Shown here piece by piece: positions 35,195 to 44,485 of a stretch of DNA of 64,000 nt. The position numbers and the translations under genes are program-made. The first letter of the stretch is position 1. Each line of letters begins with the position of its first letter. The notes under the pieces were generated by a model, which was not told where the DNA came from, searched no databases, and saw only the letters and a program-made list of their open reading frames with translations. Source of the DNA: DASRQK01 sp040392005 (GTDB lineage: Bacteria > Bacteroidota > Bacteroidia > Sphingobacteriales > Sphingobacteriaceae); contig JBEBWT010000004.1 in assembly GCA_040392005.1 (NCBI GenBank), positions 1 through 64,000 of the forward strand, read 5' to 3'.

Positions 35195-36550
35195 TTACGA
35201 AGCGGTTATTTCCAGTGGATCGGCATAATGTGCCAATCCGTAATTTCTTGACTGTGCCTCACTTGCATGGGAGATATGCCACTCAAACTCATCCCGGAAG
35301 TGGCGGATCGCACTGGCCACCGGCCAGGCTGCCGCATCCCCGAGCGGACAGATAGTATTACCTTCAATGTTTTTGGCCACATTCACCAGCAGGTCGATAT
35401 CCTTGTACGAACCGTGTCCGCTCTCAATGCTGTGCAATACTTTCTCCAGCCAACCTGTTCCTTCCCGGCAGGGCGAACATTGTCCGCAGCTCTCGTGGTG
35501 ATAGAAACGGGAGAAATTCCAGGTATTGCGGACAATGCACTGATCTTCATCAAATACAATAAATCCTCCGGAACCCAGCATGGTCCCGGTCTGGAACCCG
35601 CCGTCGCCCAATGATTCATAGGTCATCAGGCGGTCGTTGCCATTGATAGTTTTGAGGATCAGGTTGGCGGGCAGGATCGGCACGGACGAACCGCCGGCGA
35701 CCACTGCCTTCAGACGTTTACCGTTGGCTATACCGCCACAATATTCATCCGAATAAATAAATTCTTCTACCGGCACTCCCAGTTCGATCTCATACACCCC
35801 CGGCTTATTGATGTTGCCGCTGGCCGAGATCAGTTTGGTACCGGTACTGCGCTCAATACCGATTTTTGCATATTCTTCGCCCCCATCATTGATGATCGGC
35901 ACAACGGAAGCAATAGATTCCACGTTATTGACCACGGTCGGGCAATTGTACAGACCTGAAACAGCAGGAAAAGGCGGTTTGATTCTCGGATTGCCCCGTT
36001 TCCCTTCCAGGGATTCCAGCAAGGCGGTTTCCTCACCGCAGATATAGGCTCCGCCTCCGGGCTGTACGTACAGCTCCAGATCATATCCGGAGCCCAGAAT
36101 ATTTTTACCCAGGAATCCGGCCTGCTTCGCCTCGGCAATCGCCCGCTCCAGGATCCGGATCTGCGGCATCATTTCGCCACGGACATAGATATAGGACACA
36201 TGGGCTCCCATCGCATAGCTGGACACGATCATACCCTCGATCAGGGCATGGGGAATGTAGGTCATCAGGTAACGGTCCTTGAAAGTCCCGGGCTCGGATT
36301 CATCCCCGTTGCAGACTAGATAACGTGGTACGCCCTCTGGTTTGGCCAGAAAACTCCACTTCATTCCGGTAGGAAATCCGGCTCCCCCACGGCCCCGCAA
36401 GCCTGATTTTTTCACTTCTTCCACCACATCTTCGGGGGACATGGTTTTCAGGGCCTTTTCCACCGCACGGTATCCCCCTTTCTGGCGATAAACCTCAAAG
36501 GTGTTGATTCCGGGAACATCGATATGGGTCAATAATAACTTGCGTGCCAT
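35195..36550 (-). CDS. nuoF: NADH-quinone oxidoreductase subunit F
   Basis: The 451-residue subunit takes electrons from NADH. The FMN/NADH region reads SGLRGRGGAGFPTGMKW and CNGDESEPGTFKDR, the second nucleotide-binding part is YICGEETALLESLEG, and the N3 4Fe-4S cluster ligands are in SCGQCSPCREGTGW and ICPLGDAAAWPV. It is soluble and sits at the tip of the peripheral arm with NuoE. It starts four bases after nuoE. Confidence 0.97.
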   Translation of the reverse strand: MARKLLLTHIDVPGINTFEVYRQKGGYRAVEKALKTMSPEDVVEEVKKSGLRGRGGAGFPTGMKWSFLAKPEGVPRYLVCNGDESEPGTFKDRYLMTYIPHALIEGMIVSSYAMGAHVSYIYVRGEMMPQIRILERAIAEAKQAGFLGKNILGSGYDLELYVQPGGGAYICGEETALLESLEGKRGNPRIKPPFPAVSGLYNCPTVVNNVESIASVVPIINDGGEEYAKIGIERSTGTKLISASGNINKPGVYEIELGVPVEEFIYSDEYCGGIANGKRLKAVVAGGSSVPILPANLILKTINGNDRLMTYESLGDGGFQTGTMLGSGGFIVFDEDQCIVRNTWNFSRFYHHESCGQCSPCREGTGWLEKVLHSIESGHGSYKDIDLLVNVAKNIEGNTICPLGDAAAWPVASAIRHFRDEFEWHISHASEAQSRNYGLAHYADPLEITAS

Positions 36551-36554
36551 GATA

Positions 36555-37070
36555 CTATGCTTTTTGCCTCAATTCCTCGATTAATTTATCCACGCTCTCC
36601 TCGGTCAGATTCTCATAGAAAGTGTATTCCGGACCGATCTGCAATACCGGACCGCCACCGCAGGCCGCCATGCATTCCACACCGCGCCAGCTAAACATTC
36701 CGTCCTCCGTGACCTCACCCTCTTTCACGCCCAGTTTTTGCGAAATATGATCCATGATCCGTTCTGCTCCCACCAGACAGCAAGGCCCGGTACGGCAGAC
36801 TTCCAGTACATATTTGCCCTGGGGTTGCAAAAAATACATGGTGTAAAATGTAGCCACTTCATACACCTCAATGGGTTTGATTTGTAAATAAGCCGCGATC
36901 TGATCCATAGCAGGGACACTCAACCAGCCATAAACTGCCTGCACCTCATGCATGATGGGGAGCAGCGCAGACTTTTGCCGGCCTTCCGGATACCGGGAAA
37001 CAATTTCAGCAAATCTGGCCAGCAAATCTGCCGGAAACTCGACCTGTTCGTTATATTTTACATTAAGCAT
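36555..37070 (-). CDS. nuoE: NADH-quinone oxidoreductase subunit E
   Basis: The 171-residue thioredoxin-like subunit binds the 2Fe-2S cluster N1a with four cysteines, C-x4-C in VCRTGPCC and C-x3-C in ECMAACGGGP. It works beside NuoF at the NADH-oxidising tip. Its start overlaps the nuoD stop by eight bases. Confidence 0.97.
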   Translation of the reverse strand: MLNVKYNEQVEFPADLLARFAEIVSRYPEGRQKSALLPIMHEVQAVYGWLSVPAMDQIAAYLQIKPIEVYEVATFYTMYFLQPQGKYVLEVCRTGPCCLVGAERIMDHISQKLGVKEGEVTEDGMFSWRGVECMAACGGGPVLQIGPEYTFYENLTEESVDKLIEELRQKA

Positions 37071-38310
37071 CTAACTCTCCTGCTATAACGTTTAAACTAC
37101 TCAAATTAATAATCGCATCGGATAACAGCATGCCCGCACACATAGGCGCGAACATCTGATAATTGACAAAGGAAGGTCGCCTGAAATGCAGACGGTACGG
37201 AGACCGTCCGCCATCACTGATCAGATAGAATCCCAATTCCCCATTTGCCCCTTCCACTGCATGATACAACTCATCTTTCGGTGCATCCAGCTCCCCCATC
37301 ACGATCTTGAAGTGATAGATCAGGGCCTCCATATTGTTATAAGTCTGTTCTTTGGGCGGCAGATAAAAATCAGGCACATCCGCATGGAAAATCCCTTTTG
37401 GTTCTTTCGCAATTTTGTCCATCGCCTGGCGGATAATTTTCAGGCTCTCCCACATCTCATTGTTGCGAACCATGTACCGGTCATATACATCACCCCTGGT
37501 GCCCACTGCCACTTCAAAGTCAAATTCTTCGTAGGAAGAATAAGGATCCACGGCGCGTACATCATAGTCCACACCCGTGGAACGCAGGTTCGGCCCGGTC
37601 CAGCTATAACTCAGAGCCGCTTCAGGCGTCACGGCAGCCACTCCGGAGGTACGTTCAATAAATATGCGGTTGCGGTCCAGCAGTGTCTGGAACTCTTCCA
37701 GAATCGCCGGGAATTCTTCCAGAAACTGTTGGGTCTTGGCAAATGCGATCTCGTTGAAATCCCTTTCAAAGCCTCCGATCCGACCGATATTGGTCGTCAG
37801 ACGGGCTCCGCAGATCTCTTCAAAAATTTCATAAATAAACTCCCTTTTGATCATCATCGGGATGAATCCGGCAAAGGTTCCGGTGTCCACCCCCAGAATC
37901 CCGTTACAGATGATATGGTCTGCAATACGGGCCAATTCCATGACCACGACCCGCATGTACTGTACCCGTTTGGGAATCTCTATCCCAAGCAGTTTTTCCA
38001 CAGTCATATGGTAGCCCATATTATTGATCGGGGAAGAACAGTAGTTGAGGCGGTCGGTCAGGGTGGTAATCTGGTAATAGGCCCGGTGTTCGGCAATCTT
38101 TTCAAATGCCCGGTGTATATAACCGATCGTGGAAACACCGCTCACAATCCGTTCCCCGTCCATCTGCACCACATTCTGGAAGACCCCATGGGTAGCCGGG
38201 TGGGTGGGGCCGATGTTGAGTGTGATCAGCTCATCCTGCGGATCATTGTCCACAAAGACGGGACTATTATTGGGCATTTTGCTAATGGAATCGCTCATGT
38301 TCGTCGTCAT
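37063..38310 (-). CDS. nuoD: NADH-quinone oxidoreductase subunit D
   Basis: The 415-residue 49-kDa-type subunit lines the quinone pocket. It shows NIGPTHPATHGVFQ near the N-terminus (the quinone-head histidine region), YIHRAFEKIAEHR, FEEICGARLTTNIGRIGG and the C-terminal GELDA ending typical of the family. C and D are separate genes here, not fused. It lies one base after nuoC. Confidence 0.97.
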   Translation of the reverse strand: MTTNMSDSISKMPNNSPVFVDNDPQDELITLNIGPTHPATHGVFQNVVQMDGERIVSGVSTIGYIHRAFEKIAEHRAYYQITTLTDRLNYCSSPINNMGYHMTVEKLLGIEIPKRVQYMRVVVMELARIADHIICNGILGVDTGTFAGFIPMMIKREFIYEIFEEICGARLTTNIGRIGGFERDFNEIAFAKTQQFLEEFPAILEEFQTLLDRNRIFIERTSGVAAVTPEAALSYSWTGPNLRSTGVDYDVRAVDPYSSYEEFDFEVAVGTRGDVYDRYMVRNNEMWESLKIIRQAMDKIAKEPKGIFHADVPDFYLPPKEQTYNNMEALIYHFKIVMGELDAPKDELYHAVEGANGELGFYLISDGGRSPYRLHFRRPSFVNYQMFAPMCAGMLLSDAIINLSSLNVIAGELDA

Positions 38311-38311
38311 A

Positions 38312-38830
38312 TTACCTACCGAAAAAATAATCTTTCTTGTCCACCCGGTTCGGATCTTCCAGCGGAAACTCCTTCCTCATGGGGAAAGCCTCCATATCAT
38401 CCACATTCAGGATGCGGCGCAGGTCCGGGTGGCCGGCAAACCGGATTCCATAAAAATCATAGGTTTCACGCTCCATCCAGTTGGCCCCATCCCATAGCGC
38501 GGTCGCACTGGCGATCACCGGATGTTTGCCGTCAATAAATGCCTTGATCCGGATCCGTGAACGGTTGGCCCAGCTATGCAGGTGATAGACCACACAAAAG
38601 GGTTTGTCCAGTTCCGGGTAGTGAACTGCTGTAATATCGGTCAGAAATCCGAAAGACAATTCCGGATCGGTTTTCAGGAATTCCAGCACTTCCAGTATAT
38701 CTTCCGCACGGGCCGTCAGCGTGAGCAGACCATGCGGCTCGCCCCCGACTTGCAGACGCTCTGCAAATTTGGCCTGACAGCGGGCGGTTATCTGAGTATT
38801 CTCCAATTTAGCCATTGAAATGAAATCCAT
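38312..38830 (-). CDS. nuoC: NADH-quinone oxidoreductase subunit C
   Basis: The 172-residue 30-kDa-type subunit supports the peripheral arm. The family signature is near the C-terminus (WMERETYDFYGIRFAGHPDLRR, here in two overlapping pieces around residues 130-150), followed by FPLEDPNRVDKKDYFFGR-like residues. Two starts are possible: ATG 38830 overlaps nuoB by 23 bases, ATG 38815 (MAKLENTQ) by eight bases, the same overlap as nuoD/nuoE. Confidence 0.94.
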   Translation of the reverse strand: MDFISMAKLENTQITARCQAKFAERLQVGGEPHGLLTLTARAEDILEVLEFLKTDPELSFGFLTDITAVHYPELDKPFCVVYHLHSWANRSRIRIKAFIDGKHPVIASATALWDGANWMERETYDFYGIRFAGHPDLRRILNVDDMEAFPMRKEFPLEDPNRVDKKDYFFGR

Positions 38831-39359
38831 ATTTTTCCAACAATGCCCGGTACTCCGGGGTCTGTCTTCTGTTCAGGGATTCGTTCCTGACGATATCCTG
38901 CAAGCGCATCACGCCATCCAGAATAGCTTCGGGCCGGGGTGGACATCCTGGTACATACACATCGACCGGGATAATCTCGTCTATGCCCTGCAATACCGAG
39001 TAGGTGTCAAATATGCCTCCACTGGACGCACAGGCCCCCACGGCAATCACCCACCTCGGTTCTGCCATCTGGGAATAGACCTGCCTGACCACCGGGGCCA
39101 TTTTCTTTGCGATCGTACCCATCACCATCATCATATCGGCCTGACGGGGCGAAAAACTGTTTCGTTCCATACCAAAACGACCTGCATCATAGGTGGCAGC
39201 CATGGTTGCCATAAACTCAATACCGCAGCACGAGGTCGCAAAGGGAAGCGGCCAAAGGGAATTGGCCCGGGCCAATCCGATGACCTGATCTATCTTCGTG
39301 GCAAAAAATCCGGCTCCTTCCAGACCCGGAGGCGCTTTGGCTAATGTGATTTCACTCAT
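38808..39359 (-). CDS. nuoB: NADH-quinone oxidoreductase subunit B
   Basis: The 183-residue subunit carries the terminal 4Fe-4S cluster N2, which reduces quinone. The cysteine ligands are seen in ATSCCGIEFMA (tandem cysteines), GACASSGGIFDTY and PGCPPRPEAI. It lies 112 bases after nuoA, a wider space than elsewhere in the first half of the operon. That gap holds no other gene that I can see. Confidence 0.97.
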   Translation of the reverse strand: MSEITLAKAPPGLEGAGFFATKIDQVIGLARANSLWPLPFATSCCGIEFMATMAATYDAGRFGMERNSFSPRQADMMMVMGTIAKKMAPVVRQVYSQMAEPRWVIAVGACASSGGIFDTYSVLQGIDEIIPVDVYVPGCPPRPEAILDGVMRLQDIVRNESLNRRQTPEYRALLEKYGFHFNG

Positions 39360-39471
39360 GCTAAATCCTGTTACAACAAAAAACTCATCCCTAACTTAAT
39401 AAAGATGAGTACAAATTTACAACATTCAACGTCTTAATGCTCCGATTGGGGATATTTAGAATGATTCTATT

Positions 39472-39855
39472 TTACTCATCCCAGCTCAATGCTTTCTTCT
39501 TGATGACATAGATAAATCCGAGTAGAAGGATCCCCATAAATACAAACATCTGAATCAGACCATCCACACCAAATTCCCGGAAATTGACCGCCCAGGGATA
39601 CATAAAAACCACCTCTATATCAAAAATCACAAACAGGATCGCCACCAGGAAATACTTGATGGAAAAAGGCTGGCGGGCGTTCCCGATCACCTCCACACCC
39701 GATTCAAATGCACCCAGTTTGGTTTCGGTCCTTACTTTCGGCCCGATCAGGTGGGTGATCACGATCGTTCCTACCCCAAATGCCACTGCCAGAACGATCT
39801 GGAACAGGATGGGGACATAATCGATGGGCAGGCTGCCTGCAACTTCTTCTGTCAT
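39472..39855 (-). CDS. nuoA: NADH-quinone oxidoreductase subunit A
   Basis: The 127-residue subunit has three transmembrane helices and the ND3-type loop FESGVEVIGNARQPFSIKYF between helices 1 and 2, which reaches the quinone cavity. ATG 39855 is chosen over the TTG two codons upstream. It is the first gene of the 14-gene operon; a TAGCTTTG element lies 25 bases before the ATG. Confidence 0.96.
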   Translation of the reverse strand: MTEEVAGSLPIDYVPILFQIVLAVAFGVGTIVITHLIGPKVRTETKLGAFESGVEVIGNARQPFSIKYFLVAILFVIFDIEVVFMYPWAVNFREFGVDGLIQMFVFMGILLLGFIYVIKKKALSWDE

Positions 39856-39880
39856 GTTCAAATCAATTAAAAGGTTGATA

Positions 39881-39888
39881 CAAAGCTA
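39881..39888 (-). promoter_or_regulatory. -7 element of the nuo operon
   Basis: The minus strand reads TAGCTTTG, fitting TAnnTTTG, about 25 bases before ATG 39855. No TTTG stands at the expected distance upstream, so this is half of a promoter only. Confidence 0.45.
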
Positions 39889-39963
39889 ATGATTTTAACC
39901 CGGATTCCGTATCAGGAATCAAAAAACAAAAATAATTATGTTCAGCCCTGAACTGATCCGGCC

Positions 39964-40010
39964 TCAATAAAAAGAGAGAGGGAACATTCCCAATGGGTGT
40001 CCCCTCTCTC
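39964..40010 (-). terminator. Intrinsic terminator after the TPR gene
   Basis: On the minus strand AGAGAGGGGACA and TGTTCCCTCTCT pair into a 12-base stem (one G-U pair) around an 11-base loop, followed by CTTTTT. It lies 35 bases after the stop of the TPR gene and ends the exb-tonB operon ahead of nuoA. Confidence 0.85.
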
Positions 40011-40044
40011 CGGATACTTTTCACCTATATATTCTCAGACCGGT

Positions 40045-41772
40045 TTAGCGGCTTGTAGCATTATAAGCGATCTTTTGCTCAATATAAGCTAATACCTGCT
40101 GAGCATACTCATTCCCAGGTTCCAGTTTGATGGTCTCGGCCAGCAATTCTTTGGCTTTGGTATAATTCTCTACCTGCACATACTGATAGGCCATGGTATT
40201 GTAAATCTCGATCAGTTTTGGTTTTAATTCCTGCACTTTCGCGTCGCCCTCACTCCTGACCATCTCTATGTATTTCTCAAAGTAAGGTGTGGCGATGCCC
40301 TTGAAGTTTTCGGGATCTTCCAGCAATGACAGGTTCTGCGCACGGTACAGGTATGGATCCAGCAGGTCCGGTGCTTTACCGATGACATAGGCAAATGCGT
40401 TATCTGCCTTTTTGATCAGCTCTTCATTCTTTGTTACCCCTCTTTCGGGCGCAGTGGCATTGGCAAAATAAGCGGCCAGACCAAAATAATAAGTATCTGT
40501 CACCTGATTCCTGGAGTTTTCTGTGCCGGAAGAGATCTCAAATACCTTTGCCGATTCGAGGAATTTATTGGCAGCCAGCAGCTCCCGGCCGGTGATGTTC
40601 AGATCATTGGCATTGGTCGAATCCACTTCAACTGCTTTCCGGATAAAAGAAATACCACTATCAAAACCGGCGGCATCGGTAGGAACGGTCTGCGTAGCGT
40701 TTTTCAGTTTTGCCAGACCCAGGTACAGGTAGTCACGGCCGATCACACGTTCCGTTTCCATTCGGGCGAGCATTCTGGTCAGTGCACTTTCAGTCTGTAC
40801 ATAATCTTTCTTGTGGTAAGAAGAGTGCCCCAGGTACCTCAAAATCTTTGGATTGATATCTTCAAATTTCGACAGCTCCTGAGCCTGTACCATCAACTCA
40901 TCGTAATCCCTGGCAAATACCAGGAAGTCCGCATAACGGATCCTTGATTCCACAGAGTAATCGGTCAGGTCCATATATTGTTTATAATACCTGACAGCCG
41001 TCTCATTCCGCTCTCTGTAAACCGCGGTATCCGTAGCAAAAAATGCCCAGGCATTATAAGTTTCCGCCAGCTCCCTATAAGTAGGCGCATAGTTTGGTCT
41101 TTTGGCAACAATTTCTTCCAGATTCTGGACGGCTTCCGTAAAGGCCCGTGCACCCCGGACGATGACGGCCATCTGGACCTCGGCTCTGGTCAGGGCAGGA
41201 TTCAGCGTGATCGCATCCCGGTAATTAATATATGCCGAACTCCCATCGTTTACTCCAAAATAGGCATCACCCAATGCCAGATAAACCAATGGATCAGGTT
41301 TCTTACCGCCTCTGGCAAGCGCCTGGTTCAGATACTGCATGGCACGGCCATAGTCCGGATTCGGGGCGTCCACATAGGCGCGGCCGATGTGGTACAGCTC
41401 CAGGTAATTCTTCTTACCGATTTTACTGGTTACCGTAGCAAACAGGGATTCAGCCCCAGCCTCATTCCCGGAAAACAACGCTACAATACCCAGTCCGGTA
41501 GGATTCAGCTGACTCTTTGCATCAGCGGCACGCCCCTGTTCGAACACTTGCTTTGCTGAATCCAAATAGTCATTTTTCAGATAGATCTGGCCAAGATAGA
41601 AATAGTTTTCTCCTTTCTTGGGTTGCTTCTGAATCAAATTTTCAAGGATCCCTTTGGCTCTGGCATACTGTTCCTCATCAATAGCCCTCCTTGCATCGTC
41701 CAGACTCTGTGCCCGCAGGCCGGTCAGGATAAATACAAGTGAAGCTCCCAGCAAAATTGCTTTTTTCATCAT
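40045..41772 (-). CDS. Exported tetratricopeptide-repeat protein
   Basis: The 575-residue protein has a signal peptide (AILLGASLVFILTGLRAQS) and tetratricopeptide repeats along its length, such as EQYARAKGILENLIQKQPKKG at the N-terminus, and a closing pair ENYTKAKELLAETIKLEPGN. It is likely periplasmic and a scaffold for protein contacts. It is last in the exbB-exbD-exbD-tonB-pstS cluster, 74 bases after the substrate-binding protein, and ends in a strong terminator. This gene order is familiar from other Bacteroidota, but I know of no proven role for the TPR protein. Confidence 0.88.
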   Translation of the reverse strand: MMKKAILLGASLVFILTGLRAQSLDDARRAIDEEQYARAKGILENLIQKQPKKGENYFYLGQIYLKNDYLDSAKQVFEQGRAADAKSQLNPTGLGIVALFSGNEAGAESLFATVTSKIGKKNYLELYHIGRAYVDAPNPDYGRAMQYLNQALARGGKKPDPLVYLALGDAYFGVNDGSSAYINYRDAITLNPALTRAEVQMAVIVRGARAFTEAVQNLEEIVAKRPNYAPTYRELAETYNAWAFFATDTAVYRERNETAVRYYKQYMDLTDYSVESRIRYADFLVFARDYDELMVQAQELSKFEDINPKILRYLGHSSYHKKDYVQTESALTRMLARMETERVIGRDYLYLGLAKLKNATQTVPTDAAGFDSGISFIRKAVEVDSTNANDLNITGRELLAANKFLESAKVFEISSGTENSRNQVTDTYYFGLAAYFANATAPERGVTKNEELIKKADNAFAYVIGKAPDLLDPYLYRAQNLSLLEDPENFKGIATPYFEKYIEMVRSEGDAKVQELKPKLIEIYNTMAYQYVQVENYTKAKELLAETIKLEPGNEYAQQVLAYIEQKIAYNATSR

Positions 41773-41846
41773 TTCTGTTTAATTTTTATTATTATAACTA
41801 TTTACTATTTTCTTTTGTATGATCTATGCCTGACATTGCACACAGG

Positions 41847-42755
41847 TCATTTTTTTCTGAGAATGATCTCCCTCGGCGGCAGGCTGTCCGGCATCAATCC
41901 GGACTTCAAAACGATCCGCTGCCCGCGCTCTCCGTATAGAAAAGCTGCAAAACCCATGCCTAAACCATATCTCGGTTCGGCATTGATCAGATAAACAGGC
42001 CGCTCCAGTGCATACAGATCCAACGCCAGATTGCTCTGCGAAGGGAGATAAAAGTCATCATCGCCCGGATTTCCCTTCAGATTTTTCACACTCATCGGCC
42101 GTACCGCAGTCAGGTATTTCCTACTGCTGCTATCCGGTTTCAGGAGCCAGTTTAAACCGATCACTCCAATTGTACCAGGATGATCATGCACATAAGCGAT
42201 TAGTTCCGAATGTGAATTGAGCGCAAAAACACCATGATCCGGAAAGGAATCAATGCCCGCAAACGCTTTCAGGTACCGTGCCGTCCCGGAATTGGCATTG
42301 TCAAAGATCAGAGATCTTCCATCGCCTTCACCCCTGAGCGTAGCCACAACCTCATCCATCGTGATCGTGGAGTCCCCGTTCACCACATTTGTAATCAATG
42401 CAACTGCATCGGTAGCAAACTGGGAAACCCTGGGTTTAAACTCTCTTGCCTCAAAGAACTTCAATTCACTCGGATCAAGCAGACGGGTCAATACCGCCAC
42501 CTGTGCCGAATCATTGATCAGATCATTGACCACCATATTTTCTGGTTTGATCACCAACTCGATCTCCGTATTTACATAACTATGCTGAAATACTTCAAGC
42601 TGTTCCTGCATGATGGGTGCCAAACTTTCGTCCACCAATACCTTAATCCTGCCCGTCAGTATCGTCTGTCTGTCCTTTGTCGGCGCATCATGACAGCCTG
42701 ATAAACAAAGTGATCCAATCAAAATCAGGGGCAATAATAAAAAAAATTTATTCAT
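41847..42755 (-). CDS. PstS-like substrate-binding lipoprotein
   Basis: The 302-residue protein has a lipobox (GSLCLSGC, Cys21) and the fold pattern of PstS phosphate-binding proteins: ILTGRIKVLVDESLAPIMQEQ at the start, TITMDEVVATLRGE, and the serine-threonine motif NSGTARYLKAF. Despite the family, no pstCAB genes are near; it sits in the TonB energy-transduction operon. It could sense or sequester a ligand rather than feed an ABC transporter. The basis for phosphate is family similarity alone. Confidence 0.85.
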   Translation of the reverse strand: MNKFFLLLPLILIGSLCLSGCHDAPTKDRQTILTGRIKVLVDESLAPIMQEQLEVFQHSYVNTEIELVIKPENMVVNDLINDSAQVAVLTRLLDPSELKFFEAREFKPRVSQFATDAVALITNVVNGDSTITMDEVVATLRGEGDGRSLIFDNANSGTARYLKAFAGIDSFPDHGVFALNSHSELIAYVHDHPGTIGVIGLNWLLKPDSSSRKYLTAVRPMSVKNLKGNPGDDDFYLPSQSNLALDLYALERPVYLINAEPRYGLGMGFAAFLYGERGQRIVLKSGLMPDSLPPREIILRKK

Positions 42756-42789
42756 GATTGAAGAATCGAGCCGATAAAAATTTATTTAA

Positions 42790-43020
42790 TCACCTGTTTT
42801 GCCACAATCGTACAAAGCGGAAAAAGGAATAAACTACAATGAGCAATCCAAACAGTATCCTGTATGTATGGTCGATTTCGATCGGGAATTCCTTCCAGAA
42901 AATCACTAACATTCCCAGGCCAAAATAGAAAGCAAACATAAACAGTCCCAAAACGGACAGAAACCGCCTGGTCGGCGATTTCTGTCTATTGGAAAATGAC
43001 GTCTTTTCGTTATTATCCAT
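42790..43020 (-). CDS. Small membrane protein in the tonB operon
   Basis: The 76-residue protein has a charged N-terminus (NNEKTSFSNRQKSPTRR) and two transmembrane helices (FLSVLGLFMFAFYFGLGMLV and ILFGLLIVVYSFFRFVRLW). No family is recognised. Its ATG follows the tonB stop codon with no base in between, so it is almost certainly translated together with TonB, and the product may associate with the Exb/TonB complex. A small membrane protein at this place is part of the conserved gene order. Confidence 0.75.
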   Translation of the reverse strand: MDNNEKTSFSNRQKSPTRRFLSVLGLFMFAFYFGLGMLVIFWKEFPIEIDHTYRILFGLLIVVYSFFRFVRLWQNR

Positions 43021-43860
43021 CTATTGTGAGAAACTGATCCGGAGTGGCAGCGTATAGGTGACACGCACCGGACGACCATTCTGAACACCTGGTTTCCATT
43101 TTTTTGCGTTTTTCAGCAAACGCACCAACTCTTCACCGGTACCAAATTTGAGGTCACGCCGAATCACCAGATCCGTCAGGCTACCATCCCGTTCGATCGT
43201 GAATGAAACCTCAATCACGCCACTGACACCCGCATCCGCTGCGGCAGGAGGAGTTCTGTAACTGTTCTGCACCCAAGTACGGAAGCCATCAATAGAGCCT
43301 TCAGCGGGGATCGGCGGAACTTCAACTGCCTCAAATCCCATAATCGCATCTGAGGGCGCTTCCGTTACTTCTGCATCCAGCTTACCCTCGCCTACCGGTA
43401 AATCAATACGGAGGGCTGCATTCGGGTCACCGGCAAGTGTTTTGGAGCCCGGATCCGCCAACTTCAGCATCTCCACGGTCGGTGGCTCTTCATCCTGCAC
43501 CATTTCAGCAGGCACCACTGCCATCTCCGGCATACGGACCTGATCATTACGTGGCGGAGGTGGTTCCACAGGAGGTGGAAGCTGTTCTTCCTCCTCATCC
43601 ACCGGAGGTGGCTCGGCCAGCGTCACTTCATGCTCCACGAACACATCTTCAACCTCAGCCTTTGAGGAAAGACCCAACCATTTGGGAATACTCGGAGCCA
43701 CCAGCAAAAGAACGAATGCCAGTGAGGCAAAAAACAACCCAATATTGGTCGCTCTTGGGGCCAGTCTCCTCAGGACATAAGCACCGTAGTCCTTATTCCG
43801 CCCCTCAAAGACAACCTCCATCCACTCCTTTTTAAAAATATCTAATTTCGATCCTATCAT
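43021..43860 (-). CDS. tonB: Energy transducer TonB
   Basis: The 279-residue protein has one transmembrane helix (about 36-57, IGLFFASLAFVLLLVAP), an acidic proline-rich spacer (EPPPVDEEEEQLPPPVEPPPP) that spans the periplasm, and a C-terminal TonB domain (about 190-279, GVIEVSFTIERDGSLTDLVI then KKWKPGVQNGRPV). It carries proton-motive energy from ExbB/ExbD to outer-membrane receptors. It is the fourth gene of the operon, 31 bases after exbD. Confidence 0.94.
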   Translation of the reverse strand: MIGSKLDIFKKEWMEVVFEGRNKDYGAYVLRRLAPRATNIGLFFASLAFVLLLVAPSIPKWLGLSSKAEVEDVFVEHEVTLAEPPPVDEEEEQLPPPVEPPPPRNDQVRMPEMAVVPAEMVQDEEPPTVEMLKLADPGSKTLAGDPNAALRIDLPVGEGKLDAEVTEAPSDAIMGFEAVEVPPIPAEGSIDGFRTWVQNSYRTPPAAADAGVSGVIEVSFTIERDGSLTDLVIRRDLKFGTGEELVRLLKNAKKWKPGVQNGRPVRVTYTLPLRISFSQ

Positions 43861-43891
43861 AAGTCTTGATTTCTAAAGTTGGAGCCCCCTA

Positions 43892-44440
43892 TTAATTACT
43901 CAACAGATTGTGTTGCCTCAAAAATTCATTTTCTATCTCCAGGATGTTACCCAAAGAGAACTTCTGGGCATTCACGATCTTCATTTCATCCAGAATATCC
44001 ACGAGATTCCGGTGCGTTGCATCATCACTGGGCCGGATCACCACGATCAGATCTTCGCCTGTCCTCTGTGGGACTTCTGCAAGCCTGCGCAACAGGACCT
44101 TCCGGATTCCCTCTGCACCGTAATCTACGGTTTCCGGACCTTCTAACGGCGTGTCAAACATGCCGGAATACCAGACTATTTTGTTGTCACCTGCCAACAG
44201 GATGGTGGTAGTACGGTCGTCGGCCACTTCCAGACGATCTTCAAGGTCGTCCTTATTCTTGTCCGGAACGGTCACGTCCATGGCATTTGGTTTATTGAGC
44301 GACGTGGTCAGCATGAAGAAAGTGATCAGCAGAAACGCAAGATCCACCATCGCAGTGAGATCCACACGACCACCCTGCTTCTTGCTTCTGACTTTACCGC
44401 CTTTTTTGCCGCCACCGCTATCCTGATTTAATTCAGCCAT
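43892..44440 (-). CDS. exbD: ExbD-type biopolymer transport protein (second copy)
   Basis: The 182-residue protein has a cytoplasmic Gly/Lys-rich start (GGGKKGGKVRSKKQGGR), one transmembrane helix with the essential aspartate (VDLTAMVDLAFLLITFFML; the Asp after MV), and a periplasmic domain that is longer than in E. coli ExbD. It works as an ExbB/ExbD proton channel component. Together with the upstream ExbD it gives the operon two different ExbD proteins. It begins 45 bases after the first. Confidence 0.93.
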   Translation of the reverse strand: MAELNQDSGGGKKGGKVRSKKQGGRVDLTAMVDLAFLLITFFMLTTSLNKPNAMDVTVPDKNKDDLEDRLEVADDRTTTILLAGDNKIVWYSGMFDTPLEGPETVDYGAEGIRKVLLRRLAEVPQRTGEDLIVVIRPSDDATHRNLVDILDEMKIVNAQKFSLGNILEIENEFLRQHNLLSN

Positions 44441-44485
44441 TGCTTTATGCGTTTATATATTTAAACTTCTTTTTCTAACTCCTTG

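Noticed and set aside
37186..38538. Plus-strand open frame of 450 codons opposite nuoD and nuoC
   Set aside because: It spans two unmistakable nuo genes on the other strand and shows no family signature.
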